Shown one piece after another: positions 41,781 through 51,966 of a stretch of DNA of 64,000 nt. Positions within the stretch are counted from its first letter, which is position 1. Each line of letters starts with the position of its first letter. The notes beneath the pieces were generated by a model. The model was not told the DNA's origin and searched no databases. It saw only the letters and a program-made list of their open reading frames with translations. Source of the DNA: Trinickia dinghuensis (lineage in GTDB: Bacteria; Pseudomonadota; Gammaproteobacteria; Burkholderiales; Burkholderiaceae); assembly GCF_003367175.1 (NCBI RefSeq), contig NZ_QRGA01000001.1, forward strand, positions 62,001 to 126,000, given 5' to 3'. Position numbers and translations under genes: made by a program.

Positions 41781-42728
41781 CTAAACCGATCGCCCCTCCG
41801 CATGCGCCGCCTCGAGGCAAGCCTGAAACAGCAGCGCCGCGCGTGACGGACGAGGCGAACGGCGCGTCAGCCCCACGTAACTGCACTCATAGTGGAAGCG
41901 CTTCGGCGCAACCGCGCGCATCAATCCCTTCTGCTGAAAGCTCTCGGCGTAATGGTCGGGCAGAAAGCCCAAGAACCGCCCCGACAACACCAAGGTCGCA
42001 ATCGCTTCCTGATCGAACGCCGTGGCATGGCGCGTGAGCTTGGCGCGGTGCGTCATTTCCATATTCGGCGAATGAAAGCCAAGCCCGGCAAACGCATGCT
42101 TGCGGATCGCCGCCCAAGTCAAGCGCGTGTGCGGCGCGTCGTAAAGCGGATGCTGCGCGCCGCAGTAAAGCAGCATCTGCTCGTCGAATAGGTTCGTATA
42201 AGCGAGGCTCTTGGACGTGCGATGCGCCGGAATGATGCCGACGTGATAGCTGCCGTCGATGACCCCGCGCTCGACTTCGTTGATCGACGCGACATGGAAG
42301 TTCAAAGCGACGTCCGGCGCATCGTCCGCGAATTGCCGGATCGCATCGCCAATCCGTGCCCGCGGATTCGTGGCGGTCTTGTCGAACACCGCAATGTGCA
42401 GCTCGCCCCCCATCCGGTCATGGATGCCGTCGATCCGGCTGCGAAAGGCCTCGATCGACGAGAGCAGCACGAGCGTCTCCTCGTACACCGTCTTGCCCTC
42501 CGGCGTCAGCGTGAACCCTGCCCGGCCGCGCCGGCACAGCACGAGACCGAGACGCGTTTCCAGATCCTTCACGTGCCGGCTGATCGTCGAGATGCCGATG
42601 TTCAGATCGAGCTCCGCCGCCGCCATGCCGCCGCATTGCACAACGGCCTTGAACACCCGCAGCAGCCGCAGATCCATGTCGCTGAGCTGTCCGAGCAGCG
42701 CGCGGCTCTTCGCCTTTTTTACTTGCAT
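41781..42728 (-). CDS. LysR family transcriptional regulator
   Basis: Regulator of 315 residues. The helix-turn-helix is in MDLRLLRVFKAVVQCGGMAAAELDLNIGISTISRHVKDLETRLG and the effector domain follows (ELHIAVFDKTATNPRARIGDAI). The start is uncertain: I use the ATG at 42728, though MDLRLLRVF (42677) is also possible and no clear ribosome site favours either. It is divergent from the aminotransferase gene across about 100 bp, the standard LysR-target layout, so it probably regulates that gene. Confidence 0.85.
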   Translation of the reverse strand: MQVKKAKSRALLGQLSDMDLRLLRVFKAVVQCGGMAAAELDLNIGISTISRHVKDLETRLGLVLCRRGRAGFTLTPEGKTVYEETLVLLSSIEAFRSRIDGIHDRMGGELHIAVFDKTATNPRARIGDAIRQFADDAPDVALNFHVASINEVERGVIDGSYHVGIIPAHRTSKSLAYTNLFDEQMLLYCGAQHPLYDAPHTRLTWAAIRKHAFAGLGFHSPNMEMTHRAKLTRHATAFDQEAIATLVLSGRFLGFLPDHYAESFQQKGLMRAVAPKRFHYECSYVGLTRRSPRPSRAALLFQACLEAAHAEGRSV

Positions 42729-42831
42729 GAACTGGAAAGTAAAGATTGATATTGCGATATCGAAGAGACTAATCGGCTGGCTAACAATACGCAACATACT
42801 GACTCAGGAGGGGCGCGGCGCGCCGACCGAC

Positions 42832-44196
42832 ATGACCGATTTGACCGACATCAAGCACGCACAGCAGCACGCGGAAGGCGTTCGCACCGACGCGGCATGG
42901 CTCGATGCCCATTGGATGCCGTTCACCGCGAACCGCCAGTTCAAGGCCGATCCGCGCATCATCGTCGGGGCCAAGGACGCCTACTACACCGATGCCGACG
43001 GCCGGAAGATCTTTGACGGCCTGTCGGGGCTCTGGTGCTGCGGCCTCGGCCACGGCCGCACCGAAATCACGGAGGCGATCAGCCGCCAGGCGGCGCAGCT
43101 CGACTACGCGCCGGCGTTCCAGTTCGGCCACCCGAAGTCGTTCGAACTCGCCAACAAGATCAAGGCGCTGACGCCCGAGGGGCTCGACTACGTCTTCTTC
43201 ACGGGCTCGGGCTCCGAGTCGGCCGACACGTCGCTCAAAATGGCCCGCGCCTATTGGCGCGCCAAGGGCAAGGGAACGAAAACGCGCCTGATCGGCCGCG
43301 AGAAGGGCTACCACGGTGTCAACTTCGGCGGCATTTCGGTGGGCGGCATCGGCCCGAACCGCAAGCTGTTCGGGCAAGGCATCGACGCCGATTTCCTGCC
43401 TCACACGCAACTCGCGCAAAACAAGTTCTCGCGCGGCTTGCCCGAGCAGGGCGCCGAATTGGCGGACCGCCTGCTCGATCTCATTGCGCTGCACGATGCC
43501 TCGAACATCGCGGCCGTCATCGTCGAACCGTTCTCCGGCTCGGCGGGCGTGGTCGTCCCGCCGAAGGGCTATCTGCAGCGCCTGCGCGATATTTGCACCG
43601 CGCACGACATCCTGCTGATCTTCGACGAAGTGATCACGGGCTTCGGCCGCACGGGTGCCATGACCGGTGCGGAATTCTTCGGTGTCACGCCCGACATCAT
43701 GAATTTCGCGAAACAAGTCACGAATGGCGCGCAACCGCTGGGCACGGTCGTAGCGAAGAAGGAAATCTACGATACGTTCATGGCCGCCGGCGGGCCCGAG
43801 TACCTAGTCGAATTCCCGCACGGCTATACGTACTCGGCACATCCGGTGGCATGCGCGGCCGGCGTGGCGGCGCTCGATCTGCTCGAGAAGGAGGCCGGCG
43901 TGAGCCGCGTGCGGGACCTGGCGCCTCATTTCGAAGCCGCGGTGCACGGGCTCAAGGGCCAGCGCCATATCGCCGACATCCGCAACTGCGGCCTGGCGGC
44001 AGGCATCACGATCGAACACAAGCCGGGCGAGCCCGCGCTGCGCCCGTTCCAGATCGCGATGAGCTGCTGGAAGAAGGGCTTTTACGTGCGCTTCGGCGGC
44101 GACACGATCCAACTCGCGCCGCCGTTCATCACCGAGCGGCATGAAATCGACAACCTCGTCAACGCGCTGTCCGATGCGCTGAACGAAGTCGATTGA
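42832..44196 (+). CDS. Omega-amino acid (beta-alanine)-pyruvate aminotransferase
   Basis: Class III PLP aminotransferase of 454 residues. HWMPFTANRQFKADPRII near the N-terminus and NFAKQVTNGAQPLG with the PLP lysine are hallmarks of the beta-alanine:pyruvate group. FDEVITGFGRTG supplies the cofactor aspartate. It would move the amino group of beta-alanine or another omega-amine to pyruvate, making malonate semialdehyde and alanine. The usual partner, methylmalonate-semialdehyde dehydrogenase (mmsA), is not next to it. The ATG at 42832 is the family start; the GGAGG is rather far upstream. Confidence 0.93.
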   Translation: MTDLTDIKHAQQHAEGVRTDAAWLDAHWMPFTANRQFKADPRIIVGAKDAYYTDADGRKIFDGLSGLWCCGLGHGRTEITEAISRQAAQLDYAPAFQFGHPKSFELANKIKALTPEGLDYVFFTGSGSESADTSLKMARAYWRAKGKGTKTRLIGREKGYHGVNFGGISVGGIGPNRKLFGQGIDADFLPHTQLAQNKFSRGLPEQGAELADRLLDLIALHDASNIAAVIVEPFSGSAGVVVPPKGYLQRLRDICTAHDILLIFDEVITGFGRTGAMTGAEFFGVTPDIMNFAKQVTNGAQPLGTVVAKKEIYDTFMAAGGPEYLVEFPHGYTYSAHPVACAAGVAALDLLEKEAGVSRVRDLAPHFEAAVHGLKGQRHIADIRNCGLAAGITIEHKPGEPALRPFQIAMSCWKKGFYVRFGGDTIQLAPPFITERHEIDNLVNALSDALNEVD

Positions 44197-44218
44197 CGCC
44201 CATCGTCTCGGGCGACGA

Positions 44219-44400
44219 TCAGGCGCGGTCCAGCACCACGGCGATCGCGCCGATCATCAGAATCCCGTTCAGGCCGGGCAGATAGATCCGGCCGGCGGTG
44301 CTCGAGTGCGCGTGCGGCGCCTCGCCCGGCCAAACACCGCACCGCACCCAGCGCGACGAAGCCCAGCAGAAGCGCCGCATGTTCGCATTTTGCATGCAAA
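44219..44400 (-). pseudogene. Fragment resembling a Kup-type potassium transporter
   Basis: Reading the minus strand, the last 25 codons before a TGA at 44219-44221 give AGRIYLPGLNGILMIGAI and on to VVLDRA. This resembles the conserved Kup segment in which H-T-S is followed by GQIYIP and a hydrophobic helix. Upstream the frame degenerates, while a neighbouring frame carries AALLLGFVALGAV, suggesting a frameshift. A complete Kup protein is over 600 residues, so this would be a small leftover. Assignment rests on one motif. Confidence 0.35.
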
Positions 44401-44561
44401 CTTATCAACGACAGATACCCGAAGCTTTACGGCGGTGCCGACCGCACCTCAGCTCTGATATCCCATCATCAGACAAAGCATAGGGTTTACCATGATCTCA
44501 TCTCTACTTCCTTCCCGGCTCGCTGTGCGTTAAAGTTTTGCATTCAAAATTCAATAATATT

Positions 44562-44595
44562 AATTACTGCATTCGCTCAATTACTGCATTCGCTC
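44562..44595. repeat. 17-bp perfect tandem duplication upstream of the second chemoreceptor
   Basis: AATTACTGCATTCGCTC occurs twice in direct succession (44562-44578 and 44579-44595), in an AT-rich stretch 80-110 bp before the chemoreceptor start. It may be a duplicated regulator site or a slippage product. Confidence 0.8.
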
Positions 44596-44674
44596 GCCGT
44601 TAACTCGATAACCATCGACGCAGCCAATGCAGCGGCACCATGCCGCCTGCCCAACGGTCTACGGGGACCTTTTT

Positions 44675-46234
44675 ATGTTGAAGAAGTTGTCGATTCGGGC
44701 ATCGCTCACATCGTTCGTCCTGTTCTTTGCTTTCGTTTTGCTTGTCGGTGCCGCGGCGGGACTGCTGTCGCTGCGTGCGAGCAATGCATCGCTCGAGCAG
44801 ATGTATCAGGTGGACACGCCCGCGGTCGCGGATCTGGAGGGCAGCGCGGAACAATTGCTGCGCTTGCGCCTCGCATTGGCGACCTATGCCTCGCTGACCG
44901 ATTTGAACGATACGAGCGGAGCCGCTGCCGTTATGACGCGCTTCGACAATTACCTGAAGAAATCCAACGATCTCATCACGCATTACGTCAGCATCGTCGG
45001 CGACAACGAGGATGCGAAGCGCCTGCTCGATCAAATGAACGAGAAGCGCGATGAGTTACTGCGCCAAGGCATCGAGCCGGCAAAGGCCGCATTGAAGTCC
45101 GGCGATAAAAACGCGTTCGCGGAACTGCAGTCGCACAAGCTTCCCTCGCTCTTCAACGGCTACGAAAAGGCCATGCTCGCGCTGGAGAAGCTGCACGTCG
45201 ACGATGGCGCGCAGCGCTACACCGAGGCCGAGCATCGCTTCACGGCCGTCGCGATCGCCGTGGCGGCCGGGATGGCCTTCGCACTCTTGATGTCGTGGCT
45301 CGCGCGCGTGGCATTGATGCGTGCGATCGTGCATCCCGTGAACGAGGCGATCGTGCAGTTCGAGCGCATTGCAGGCGGCGATTTGACGAAACGCGTCGAC
45401 GTCACGAGCACCAACGAAATGGGGCAGCTCGCCGCCGCCTTGCGCAAAATGCAAGATGCCTTGATCGCGACGGTCGACGGCGTGCGCCGAGGCACGTCGG
45501 CAATCGATACGGGCGTCAGCGAGATTGCCGCCGGCAATACCGACCTCTCGCAACGTACCGAAGAGCAAGCGGCGTCGCTGCAGGAAACGGCGGCGAGCAT
45601 GGAGCAACTGACGTCGACGGTCAAACAGACGACCGACAACGTCAAGCATGCGAGCACGCTCGCGCACGGCGCATCGGGACTCGCGACCGAAGGTGGCGAA
45701 CTCAATCGGCAGGTTGTCGATACGATGCAGCGGATCGTCGGCGATTCGCGGCGCGTCGGCGAAATCGTCGGCGTCATCGAAGGCATCGCGTTTCAAACGA
45801 ACATTCTCGCGCTGAACGCGGCCGTCGAAGCGGCGCGTGCCGGCGAACAAGGCCGGGGTTTCGCCGTGGTGGCGTCCGAAGTGCGTTCGCTCGCCCAGCG
45901 CAGCGCGGCGGCGGCCAAGGAGATCAAAGGCCTCATCGACGAATCGACGGTGCGCATCGAATCGGGCGCGCAGCTCGTCGAGCGCTCGGGCACGACGATG
46001 ACCGAGATCGTCGATTCGATCTCACGCGTGAGTTCGATCATGAGCGAAATCGCTCAAGCGGCCGACGAGCAGACCACGGGGATCGACCAGGTCAATCGCG
46101 CGGTCGCGCAGATGGATCAGGTCACGCAGCAGAACGCGGCACTCGTCGAGCAAGCGGCCGCCGCGGCCGGGTCGCTGGAGGAGCAGGCTCGCAGGTTGTC
46201 GGAGGCGGTGGCGGTATTCAAGACGCTGTCGTGA
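44675..46234 (+). CDS. Methyl-accepting chemotaxis protein
   Basis: Inner-membrane chemoreceptor of 519 residues. Membrane segments are about 12-35 ([21 protein letters not shown]) and about 190-212 ([20 protein letters not shown]), with a Tar-like four-helix ligand domain between them, then HAMP and a signalling domain with the hairpin tip ([20 protein letters not shown]). There is no C-terminal methyl-enzyme-binding pentapeptide. The ATG at 44675 follows ACGGGGACC; a longer frame from 44627 is rejected. Ligand unknown. It is a different receptor from the one at 6736-8304. Confidence 0.92.
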   Translation: MLKKLSIRASLTSFVLFFAFVLLVGAAAGLLSLRASNASLEQMYQVDTPAVADLEGSAEQLLRLRLALATYASLTDLNDTSGAAAVMTRFDNYLKKSNDLITHYVSIVGDNEDAKRLLDQMNEKRDELLRQGIEPAKAALKSGDKNAFAELQSHKLPSLFNGYEKAMLALEKLHVDDGAQRYTEAEHRFTAVAIAVAAGMAFALLMSWLARVALMRAIVHPVNEAIVQFERIAGGDLTKRVDVTSTNEMGQLAAALRKMQDALIATVDGVRRGTSAIDTGVSEIAAGNTDLSQRTEEQAASLQETAASMEQLTSTVKQTTDNVKHASTLAHGASGLATEGGELNRQVVDTMQRIVGDSRRVGEIVGVIEGIAFQTNILALNAAVEAARAGEQGRGFAVVASEVRSLAQRSAAAAKEIKGLIDESTVRIESGAQLVERSGTTMTEIVDSISRVSSIMSEIAQAADEQTTGIDQVNRAVAQMDQVTQQNAALVEQAAAAAGSLEEQARRLSEAVAVFKTLS

Positions 46235-46356
46235 CGTCGCTGTCATTGTTGCTGTCGCTGTGGGTGTCCTAAGCGATCATCGAATAGGCGATCGAAGAAG
46301 CCCCACCGCCACCGCCCCCGGCCGGGCGGTTCCGGCTCACAAGGGCTCAATAAGGC

Positions 46357-47469
46357 TCACAAAACTCGGCTGGCCTCGGGCATGCGCGAAGTTGCCGCTG
46401 CGGGTCGAAGGGCCGCTTTGACCGCCAATCTTTCCCATCCCAAGTCGGCGAAGCACGGGCCTTGCGTCGCTTCGCTGAACTTGATGTCGTTGTGCATCCC
46501 GTTCCACTCCATCAGCTCGACGCGGCCGTCGTCGGCGATCGCCAGGTCCCACCCCACGCAGCGAGCGAACGGCACCTTTCTGTGATGCTCGAGCACCGTC
46601 GCGAGGCAAGCGGCGAACGCCGGGACCGTGACGCCCGCGAATCGAATCTTCGTATCCGGATGTTCGCGAACGACGGTCCAATCGGTCAGATAGCCGCCTT
46701 CGGCCAGCTCCCCTGTCGCGCAATCGACGGGAATCCGAACATTCGTACCCGATTTAACGTGTGTATCGGTATCGCGTCCAAGACGCAGATAGCAAGCGCG
46801 GACCGAAATGACGCCTTCGTCGTTCACGACCGTCGTCAATCGCAGTGTCGCGACCGAGCGAGGTGCAAAGCGGCCTAGTGCCTCGTGCTGAACGATCTTC
46901 GTTTGAAACACGCCATTGCCGAGGGCCTTGATCCTCTCTACATCGAAGTTGTTTCGGTCGAAAAAGAAGATGCCCTTACCTTGGAACGATTCGTCGACCT
47001 TGAAGACGACAGCATCGCACCGATCGAACAAGCGGCTAACAACCGAATCGGGCGAGATGACCGTGTCGTCCGGCGTGAAGAACAGCCCGTTCGCGAAGTA
47101 GGCAACGTCGGGGAACGCGTCGCTATTGAAAATCGCATGCTGCAGCGACTTCAAATTCGACGCCCGTCCATAGCCGCCCTTGAGCTTCGGCACGACGATC
47201 CGGGCGTAGTAATTGTCCGGGATCCACCCTTCCTTGAAGCACCCGGCGATCGCCGTGTAGACGTACAGCCAGGGCGCGTAGCACGCGTGCCCGAGTACCT
47301 CGCGGGCGTACTCGTCGGCACGATCGAGGTCCACGCGATTCGTCTTGCCTAACGATCTTTCGAGCGTCTTATGAATGGACATGGCTTGCGCGCGGTGATA
47401 ACGGTGAAGCTGCCAATCCGCCGCTCGACGCAGGATATTTTTTGCAAAAGACTCCGTATCTATCTTCAC
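46357..47469 (-). CDS. ATP-grasp enzyme, sugar-transfer-associated (ATPgrasp_ST) type
   Basis: Protein of 370 residues without signal peptide or membrane segment. ATP-grasp features are visible: VFKVDESFQGKGIFFFDRNN, FQTKIVQHEALGRFAP with RSVATLRLTTVV, and the metal-binding end CVGWDLAIADDGRVELMEWNG, where E-W-N is the typical Mg-ligand motif. Members of this group lie near glycan and capsule genes and are thought to ligate an amino-acid-like or carboxylate group. Here it stands alone between a convergent chemoreceptor and a divergent RND adaptor gene, so its pathway cannot be read from context. Confidence 0.8.
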   Translation of the reverse strand: MKIDTESFAKNILRRAADWQLHRYHRAQAMSIHKTLERSLGKTNRVDLDRADEYAREVLGHACYAPWLYVYTAIAGCFKEGWIPDNYYARIVVPKLKGGYGRASNLKSLQHAIFNSDAFPDVAYFANGLFFTPDDTVISPDSVVSRLFDRCDAVVFKVDESFQGKGIFFFDRNNFDVERIKALGNGVFQTKIVQHEALGRFAPRSVATLRLTTVVNDEGVISVRACYLRLGRDTDTHVKSGTNVRIPVDCATGELAEGGYLTDWTVVREHPDTKIRFAGVTVPAFAACLATVLEHHRKVPFARCVGWDLAIADDGRVELMEWNGMHNDIKFSEATQGPCFADLGWERLAVKAALRPAAATSRMPEASRVL

Positions 47470-47718
47470 GACACCCTCCCTTTCTCGTGCCGCCGTGGCG
47501 GTTTCTTATGGTGCTTTCGAGTGTAGCGCGCGTAAAGATAAGGAGAACTAAAGAGCTGCGTTGGAAGAGGCTCGATGGCGCAAAAAGTGCGTATTTTGGC
47601 CGACAGTCCAGACGGGGAAAACACCATGGATAACGCTCGCCGCTTCCTTAAGGTTGCGTTAACGTTCGAACGTTTACGCTGGCCGGCTGGACATCGATCA
47701 CCGCCGTCAAAGGCCGAC

Positions 47719-48789
47719 ATGCCTTATCGACATCGCCGACGCCTCGTAGCCGCCATCGCCACGCTACCCTGGCTGATTTGCGCGTTCGCGCAGCCCGCCC
47801 ATGCCGATGGCGCGAGTGGCCCTGCTCGCGCGGCGTCGACGGTCGCCGCGAAGCAGCAGACGCTTTCGGTGCAGTTCTCCGCCTACGGTCAGGTCGAGCC
47901 CACCTCGATCGTCAACGTAAGCGTCGTCGATTCGGGCACGGTGAGCGATCTGCACGTGCTGCCCGGCAGCGTCGTCTCGGCAGGCCAAGTACTCGCACGC
48001 TTGAGCGGTCCGCAGATGCACTCGCTGCTGACTCAACGCGAGACCACGCTGCAAAGCGCGCAAGCCCGTCTCGAAGCGGCCACGAATGCACTGGCTGCCG
48101 CGCGCAGCCAGCTCGCCACCCATTTGACGACGCAGCAGGCCGTCGACGCAGCCGCAAGCGAACTCGCCGCCGCGAACGCCAGCGTACAGACCGCTCAGGC
48201 GCAGTTGGCGGAGACACACGATCTAGGCGTGGTCAAAGCGCCTATCGCGGGCACCGTCGTGGCCGTGCAGGCTGCCGACGGCGAACAAGCTCACGCGGGG
48301 CAAGCGCTGCTGACGATCCAGCCTCGTGGCCCGCTGTGGGTCCGCGCGAAGTACTACGGCGACGATACGCCGGCGCTTCGTATCGGCATGACGGGACGTT
48401 TTGCACCGGCCGGAAGCAGCGCCCCCATCCCCGTCAAAGTCGCGACGATCGCACCCGCCCTCGGCACGGACGGCGGTTTGCAAGTCGGCTTGATCGCAAC
48501 ATCGGACGCGCATTGGATCAGCGGACAATGGGGCACCGTCACGCTCGACGGCCCGTCGACGCCGTTCGTGATGGTGCCGACCGCCTCGCTGATCCTCGAT
48601 CGCGGCCAATGGTGGGTGCTCGTGCATACGCCCAAGGGCGACGAGCCGAGGCTCGTCGTTCCAGGCCCGGCGCGCGGATGGCAAACGGGCATCGTCTCCG
48701 GACTGCAACCGGGCGAGCAGGTCGTCGCGCAAGACGCCTTCCTCGAATATCACCGCGGCATCGCTCAGACCTACCAACCACCCGACTAA
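47719..48789 (+). CDS. RND efflux periplasmic adaptor (membrane-fusion protein)
   Basis: Adaptor of 356 residues with a signal peptide (RRRLVAAIATLPWLICAFAQPAHA) and no lipobox. Order: barrel-sandwich half (VSVVDSGTVSDLHVLPGSVVSAGQVLARLSG), alpha-helical hairpin (about 100-165), second lipoyl half (DLGVVKAPIAGTVVAVQAADGEQAHAG), then the beta-barrel. The ATG at 47719, with AAAGG close before it, is chosen over in-frame starts from 47575. It is 3 bp from the pump gene. No outer-membrane channel gene follows. Confidence 0.88.
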   Translation: MPYRHRRRLVAAIATLPWLICAFAQPAHADGASGPARAASTVAAKQQTLSVQFSAYGQVEPTSIVNVSVVDSGTVSDLHVLPGSVVSAGQVLARLSGPQMHSLLTQRETTLQSAQARLEAATNALAAARSQLATHLTTQQAVDAAASELAAANASVQTAQAQLAETHDLGVVKAPIAGTVVAVQAADGEQAHAGQALLTIQPRGPLWVRAKYYGDDTPALRIGMTGRFAPAGSSAPIPVKVATIAPALGTDGGLQVGLIATSDAHWISGQWGTVTLDGPSTPFVMVPTASLILDRGQWWVLVHTPKGDEPRLVVPGPARGWQTGIVSGLQPGEQVVAQDAFLEYHRGIAQTYQPPD

Positions 48790-48792
48790 CGC

Positions 48793-51700
48793 ATGGACCG
48801 CAATGTCTCCGTCCCGCGCGTATTGCGGCGTCCGGTGCTTTGGATACTTCTCCTAGGCGCCGTGCTGCTCTACGCCGCGTATGCGTTCGTCCGAACGCCG
48901 GTCGAGGTGCTGCCGCAATTCGACTTCCCTCAAATCAGCGTCACGGCGCACCTGCCCGGCACAACCGCCACCGAACTCGAACGGCTCGTCGTCAATCCCC
49001 TCGAGAGCCAGATTCTGACGCTCACTAACATCGGCAGCGTGCGCTCGGTCATGGGCAACGGCACGGTCGAGATCGACGTCCGCTTCCGCGAAGGCAGCAA
49101 CGCGCAGATCGACCTGCAGGCCGTCAACGGCGCGGTCGATCGCGCGCGCACCGATCTGCCCGCGCAGGTCGATCCGGTGGCGCAGATCATGGGCAACGCG
49201 ATCAACGAAGTGGCGGACTACAGCGCTCGAATTCCCGCCGCCGTTGCGCCCGCCGAGGTGCAGCGCGCCGTGACGGCGAATATCGCTCCGGCACTCCGTG
49301 CGATCCCCGGCGTGCAATTCGTCCATGTTTTCGGCGCGGGTGACGAAGCGCTTTGGATCCAACCGGACCTCGGCGCGATGCAGCGCTATGGTGTACCGGT
49401 TACAGCGCTCGCGGAGGCCGTCAAGGCGCAGGTTCTGCTCGAGCCGGCCGGATTCGTCACGCTGGGCCATAACGACGTACTGATCGAAGCGCGCAACCTT
49501 CCCGTGCATATCGCGCAGCTCGAGCAAATTCCAGTGGCCACGCCGAACGGCCCCGTCCCGCTCCGCGCGCTCGCGAAAATCGTGCGCTCGGCGATGCCCA
49601 CGCACAACGCGGTCGCGCTCGACGGACGCCCGAGCGTCGCGCTGACCGTCATCAAGCAGCCGGGCGCGTCCACGCTCGACGTCACGCGCGCCGTGCAAGC
49701 AACGCTCAACGCAAGCCAGGCGCAGCTACCGTCAGGCGTGCGCTGGGTACAGACATACAGTCAGGGGCACCTCGTCAGCATCGTGGGCGCCGACCTCGGG
49801 CGCAACCTGCTGATCGGCGCGGTGCTCGCCGTGCTCGTGCTGTTCTGGGTGCTAGGCGCGGGACGCGGAATCGTGACGCTCGCGCTGAGCATCCCGCTTT
49901 CGCTCGCGCTCGGGATCGCAGGGCTGCATGTGTTCGGACAGGACCTGAACCTGATGACACTCGGCGCGCTGACGGTCGCGGTCGGCCTGCTCGCCGACGA
50001 CGCGATCATCGTGCTCGAAAGCATCTATCACCGCTGGGAGAGCGGGGACGCGCATTGGGCAGGCGTGTGGAACGGGCTGAAAACCATCGCCATTCCCGAC
50101 ATCACGGGCACGCTCACGAACATCGCGATCTACGTGCCGCTGGTGTTCGTCGGCGGGTTGGTCGGACTCTTCTTCATTCCGTTTTCGCTCGCCATGATCC
50201 TGGCGCTGCTGGCGTCGCTGATCGTCTCGCTTACGCTGACACCGCTCGGCCTCGGCTTTCTGAACGCGAAGCCGGCTTCCGGCACGCGCAGCGGACACCG
50301 CGCGCTGGAGCATCTGCGCGGATGGAACGACAAGCTCTTCGATTGGGTATCGCGCGCGCCGCGCATGAGTCTGGCCATCACGTTCGCGGTCTTGATCCTG
50401 AGCCTTGCCGGCCTCGTCCTCGTCCCGATCAACTTTCTGCCGCTGCCGAACGAAGGCGTGCTCCTCGAATCGTTCACGCTGCCGCCCGGCAGTTCGCTGC
50501 TCGACGCGCGGCAGGCCGTCGGCACGATTACGCAGCGTTTGCTGCGGGACGGTTCCGTCGCGCACGTGTACGCTCGAATCGGATCGTCCGAATCGACGTC
50601 GTACACCGAGCCGGCCTATGCCGGCGAAATCGAAGTCGTGCTCAAGTCCGGCGTCAGCGTCAACGCGCTCGACGCGATCGGCGAGCGCATTCAGCAAGAA
50701 TCCAAGCTGCCGGGCGTGCAGTTCGCGGTGGATACGCCCACGATCGAACGCGTCGGCGAAAGCTTGTCCGGCTTGCCGCAACCGTTCGTGATCCATGTGT
50801 TCGGGAGCAGCGTCGCCGAATTGCGAACACTGTCCGAGCAGATCGCGGCCCGGCTGCGACGCATTTCGGCGCTGAGCGACGTCTTCAACAACGACGGCTA
50901 TCCCGTCACGCAATTGCAGATCGCACCCGATGCTCAAGCGCTCGGTGTCGACGGCATGACACCGGCGTCGCTCTATGCGCAACTCAACGCGCTCGTGAAC
51001 GGAGAGGTGGTCACGCGCGTGCCCGAAGGCAACGTCCCGCTCAGTCTTTATTTGCGCCTTGCGGACGCATCGCAGCAAAGCGTCGCGCAGCTCGATGCCC
51101 TCCCGATACGGACCCCGTCCGGCTGGACACCGCTCTCGCAGCTCGCGCGCATTACACTGGTCAGCACGCCTAATCAAATGGAGCACGTCGCGGGAGCGCG
51201 CGCGCTAGACATCCTCGCCACACCCAATGGGGCACTCGGCAGCACCGATGCGGCCGCGCGAGCGGCGTTGTCCGACCTGCATTTGCCAGCAGGCTATCGG
51301 ATCGAATTCGGCGGCTTGGCCGCGGAAATCGAACGTGCGGCGCTCGGCCTGGCCTTGGCGACGCTCGCCGCCTTCGCCATCATGATCGGCATTTTGCTGC
51401 TGCAATTCGACGGATTCCTGATTCCCGCCATCCTGCTGCTCGAGATTCCCCTCGCGCTGACGGGCGGCACGGTCGCGCTCGTCATCAGCGGCGTGGGCCT
51501 GAACGCGACGGGGATGATCGGGTTCCTCACGCTGATCGGCATCGGTCTGAGCCACAGCATCGTGCTGCTCGACCGTGTGCGGCACAACGAAGCGGCAGGG
51601 ATGGCGGTCGAAGATGCGGTACGCGAAGCCATTCATGTACGCTTCCGGCCGATCGTGTTGACCGCCGTCACAGCGATGCTCGGGATGCTGCCTACCGCGC

Positions 51701-51855
51701 TTGGACTCGGCCAAGGCGCGGCGCCCGAACAAGGGCTCGCGGTCGTGATTTTCGGCGGCGTGGTCTGGAGCGCCGTGCGCAGCACGAACTTAATTCCCGC
51801 TCTCTATCTGCACTGGCGGCGCCGGCAGCTCGCACGCATCGCGCAGCAGAGATAG
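48793..51855 (+). CDS. RND efflux pump, inner-membrane transporter (CusA/CzcA-like)
   Basis: Transporter of 1020 residues, standard for RND pumps, with twelve membrane segments in two halves and two large periplasmic loops. The proton-relay aspartates D402-D403 are in segment 4 (VAVGLLADDAIIVLES). N-terminal RRPVLWILLLGAVLLYAAYAF and PVEVLPQFDFPQISV resemble the heavy-metal/AcrB-like superfamily. The methionine clusters of CusA are not obvious, so the substrate (metal, drug or lipid) is open. It pairs with the adaptor 3 bp upstream; the third component must be encoded elsewhere. Confidence 0.93.
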   Translation: MDRNVSVPRVLRRPVLWILLLGAVLLYAAYAFVRTPVEVLPQFDFPQISVTAHLPGTTATELERLVVNPLESQILTLTNIGSVRSVMGNGTVEIDVRFREGSNAQIDLQAVNGAVDRARTDLPAQVDPVAQIMGNAINEVADYSARIPAAVAPAEVQRAVTANIAPALRAIPGVQFVHVFGAGDEALWIQPDLGAMQRYGVPVTALAEAVKAQVLLEPAGFVTLGHNDVLIEARNLPVHIAQLEQIPVATPNGPVPLRALAKIVRSAMPTHNAVALDGRPSVALTVIKQPGASTLDVTRAVQATLNASQAQLPSGVRWVQTYSQGHLVSIVGADLGRNLLIGAVLAVLVLFWVLGAGRGIVTLALSIPLSLALGIAGLHVFGQDLNLMTLGALTVAVGLLADDAIIVLESIYHRWESGDAHWAGVWNGLKTIAIPDITGTLTNIAIYVPLVFVGGLVGLFFIPFSLAMILALLASLIVSLTLTPLGLGFLNAKPASGTRSGHRALEHLRGWNDKLFDWVSRAPRMSLAITFAVLILSLAGLVLVPINFLPLPNEGVLLESFTLPPGSSLLDARQAVGTITQRLLRDGSVAHVYARIGSSESTSYTEPAYAGEIEVVLKSGVSVNALDAIGERIQQESKLPGVQFAVDTPTIERVGESLSGLPQPFVIHVFGSSVAELRTLSEQIAARLRRISALSDVFNNDGYPVTQLQIAPDAQALGVDGMTPASLYAQLNALVNGEVVTRVPEGNVPLSLYLRLADASQQSVAQLDALPIRTPSGWTPLSQLARITLVSTPNQMEHVAGARALDILATPNGALGSTDAAARAALSDLHLPAGYRIEFGGLAAEIERAALGLALATLAAFAIMIGILLLQFDGFLIPAILLLEIPLALTGGTVALVISGVGLNATGMIGFLTLIGIGLSHSIVLLDRVRHNEAAGMAVEDAVREAIHVRFRPIVLTAVTAMLGMLPTALGLGQGAAPEQGLAVVIFGGVVWSAVRSTNLIPALYLHWRRRQLARIAQQR

Positions 51856-51966
51856 AAGTCGAGGAAGCGATCGGGGCAAGCGCGGTCGCGGCCACGGTAA
51901 CGGCGCAGAGCAGACAGGGAACATCCGAGGCATCATAAGCATTGCCTCACTGCAAGGAGAACCATC

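Noticed and set aside
46312-46329. GC-rich hairpin CCGCCC...GGGCGG between the chemoreceptor and ATP-grasp genes as a terminator
   Set aside because: Six-base stem without a U tract on either strand; could be chance in GC-rich DNA.
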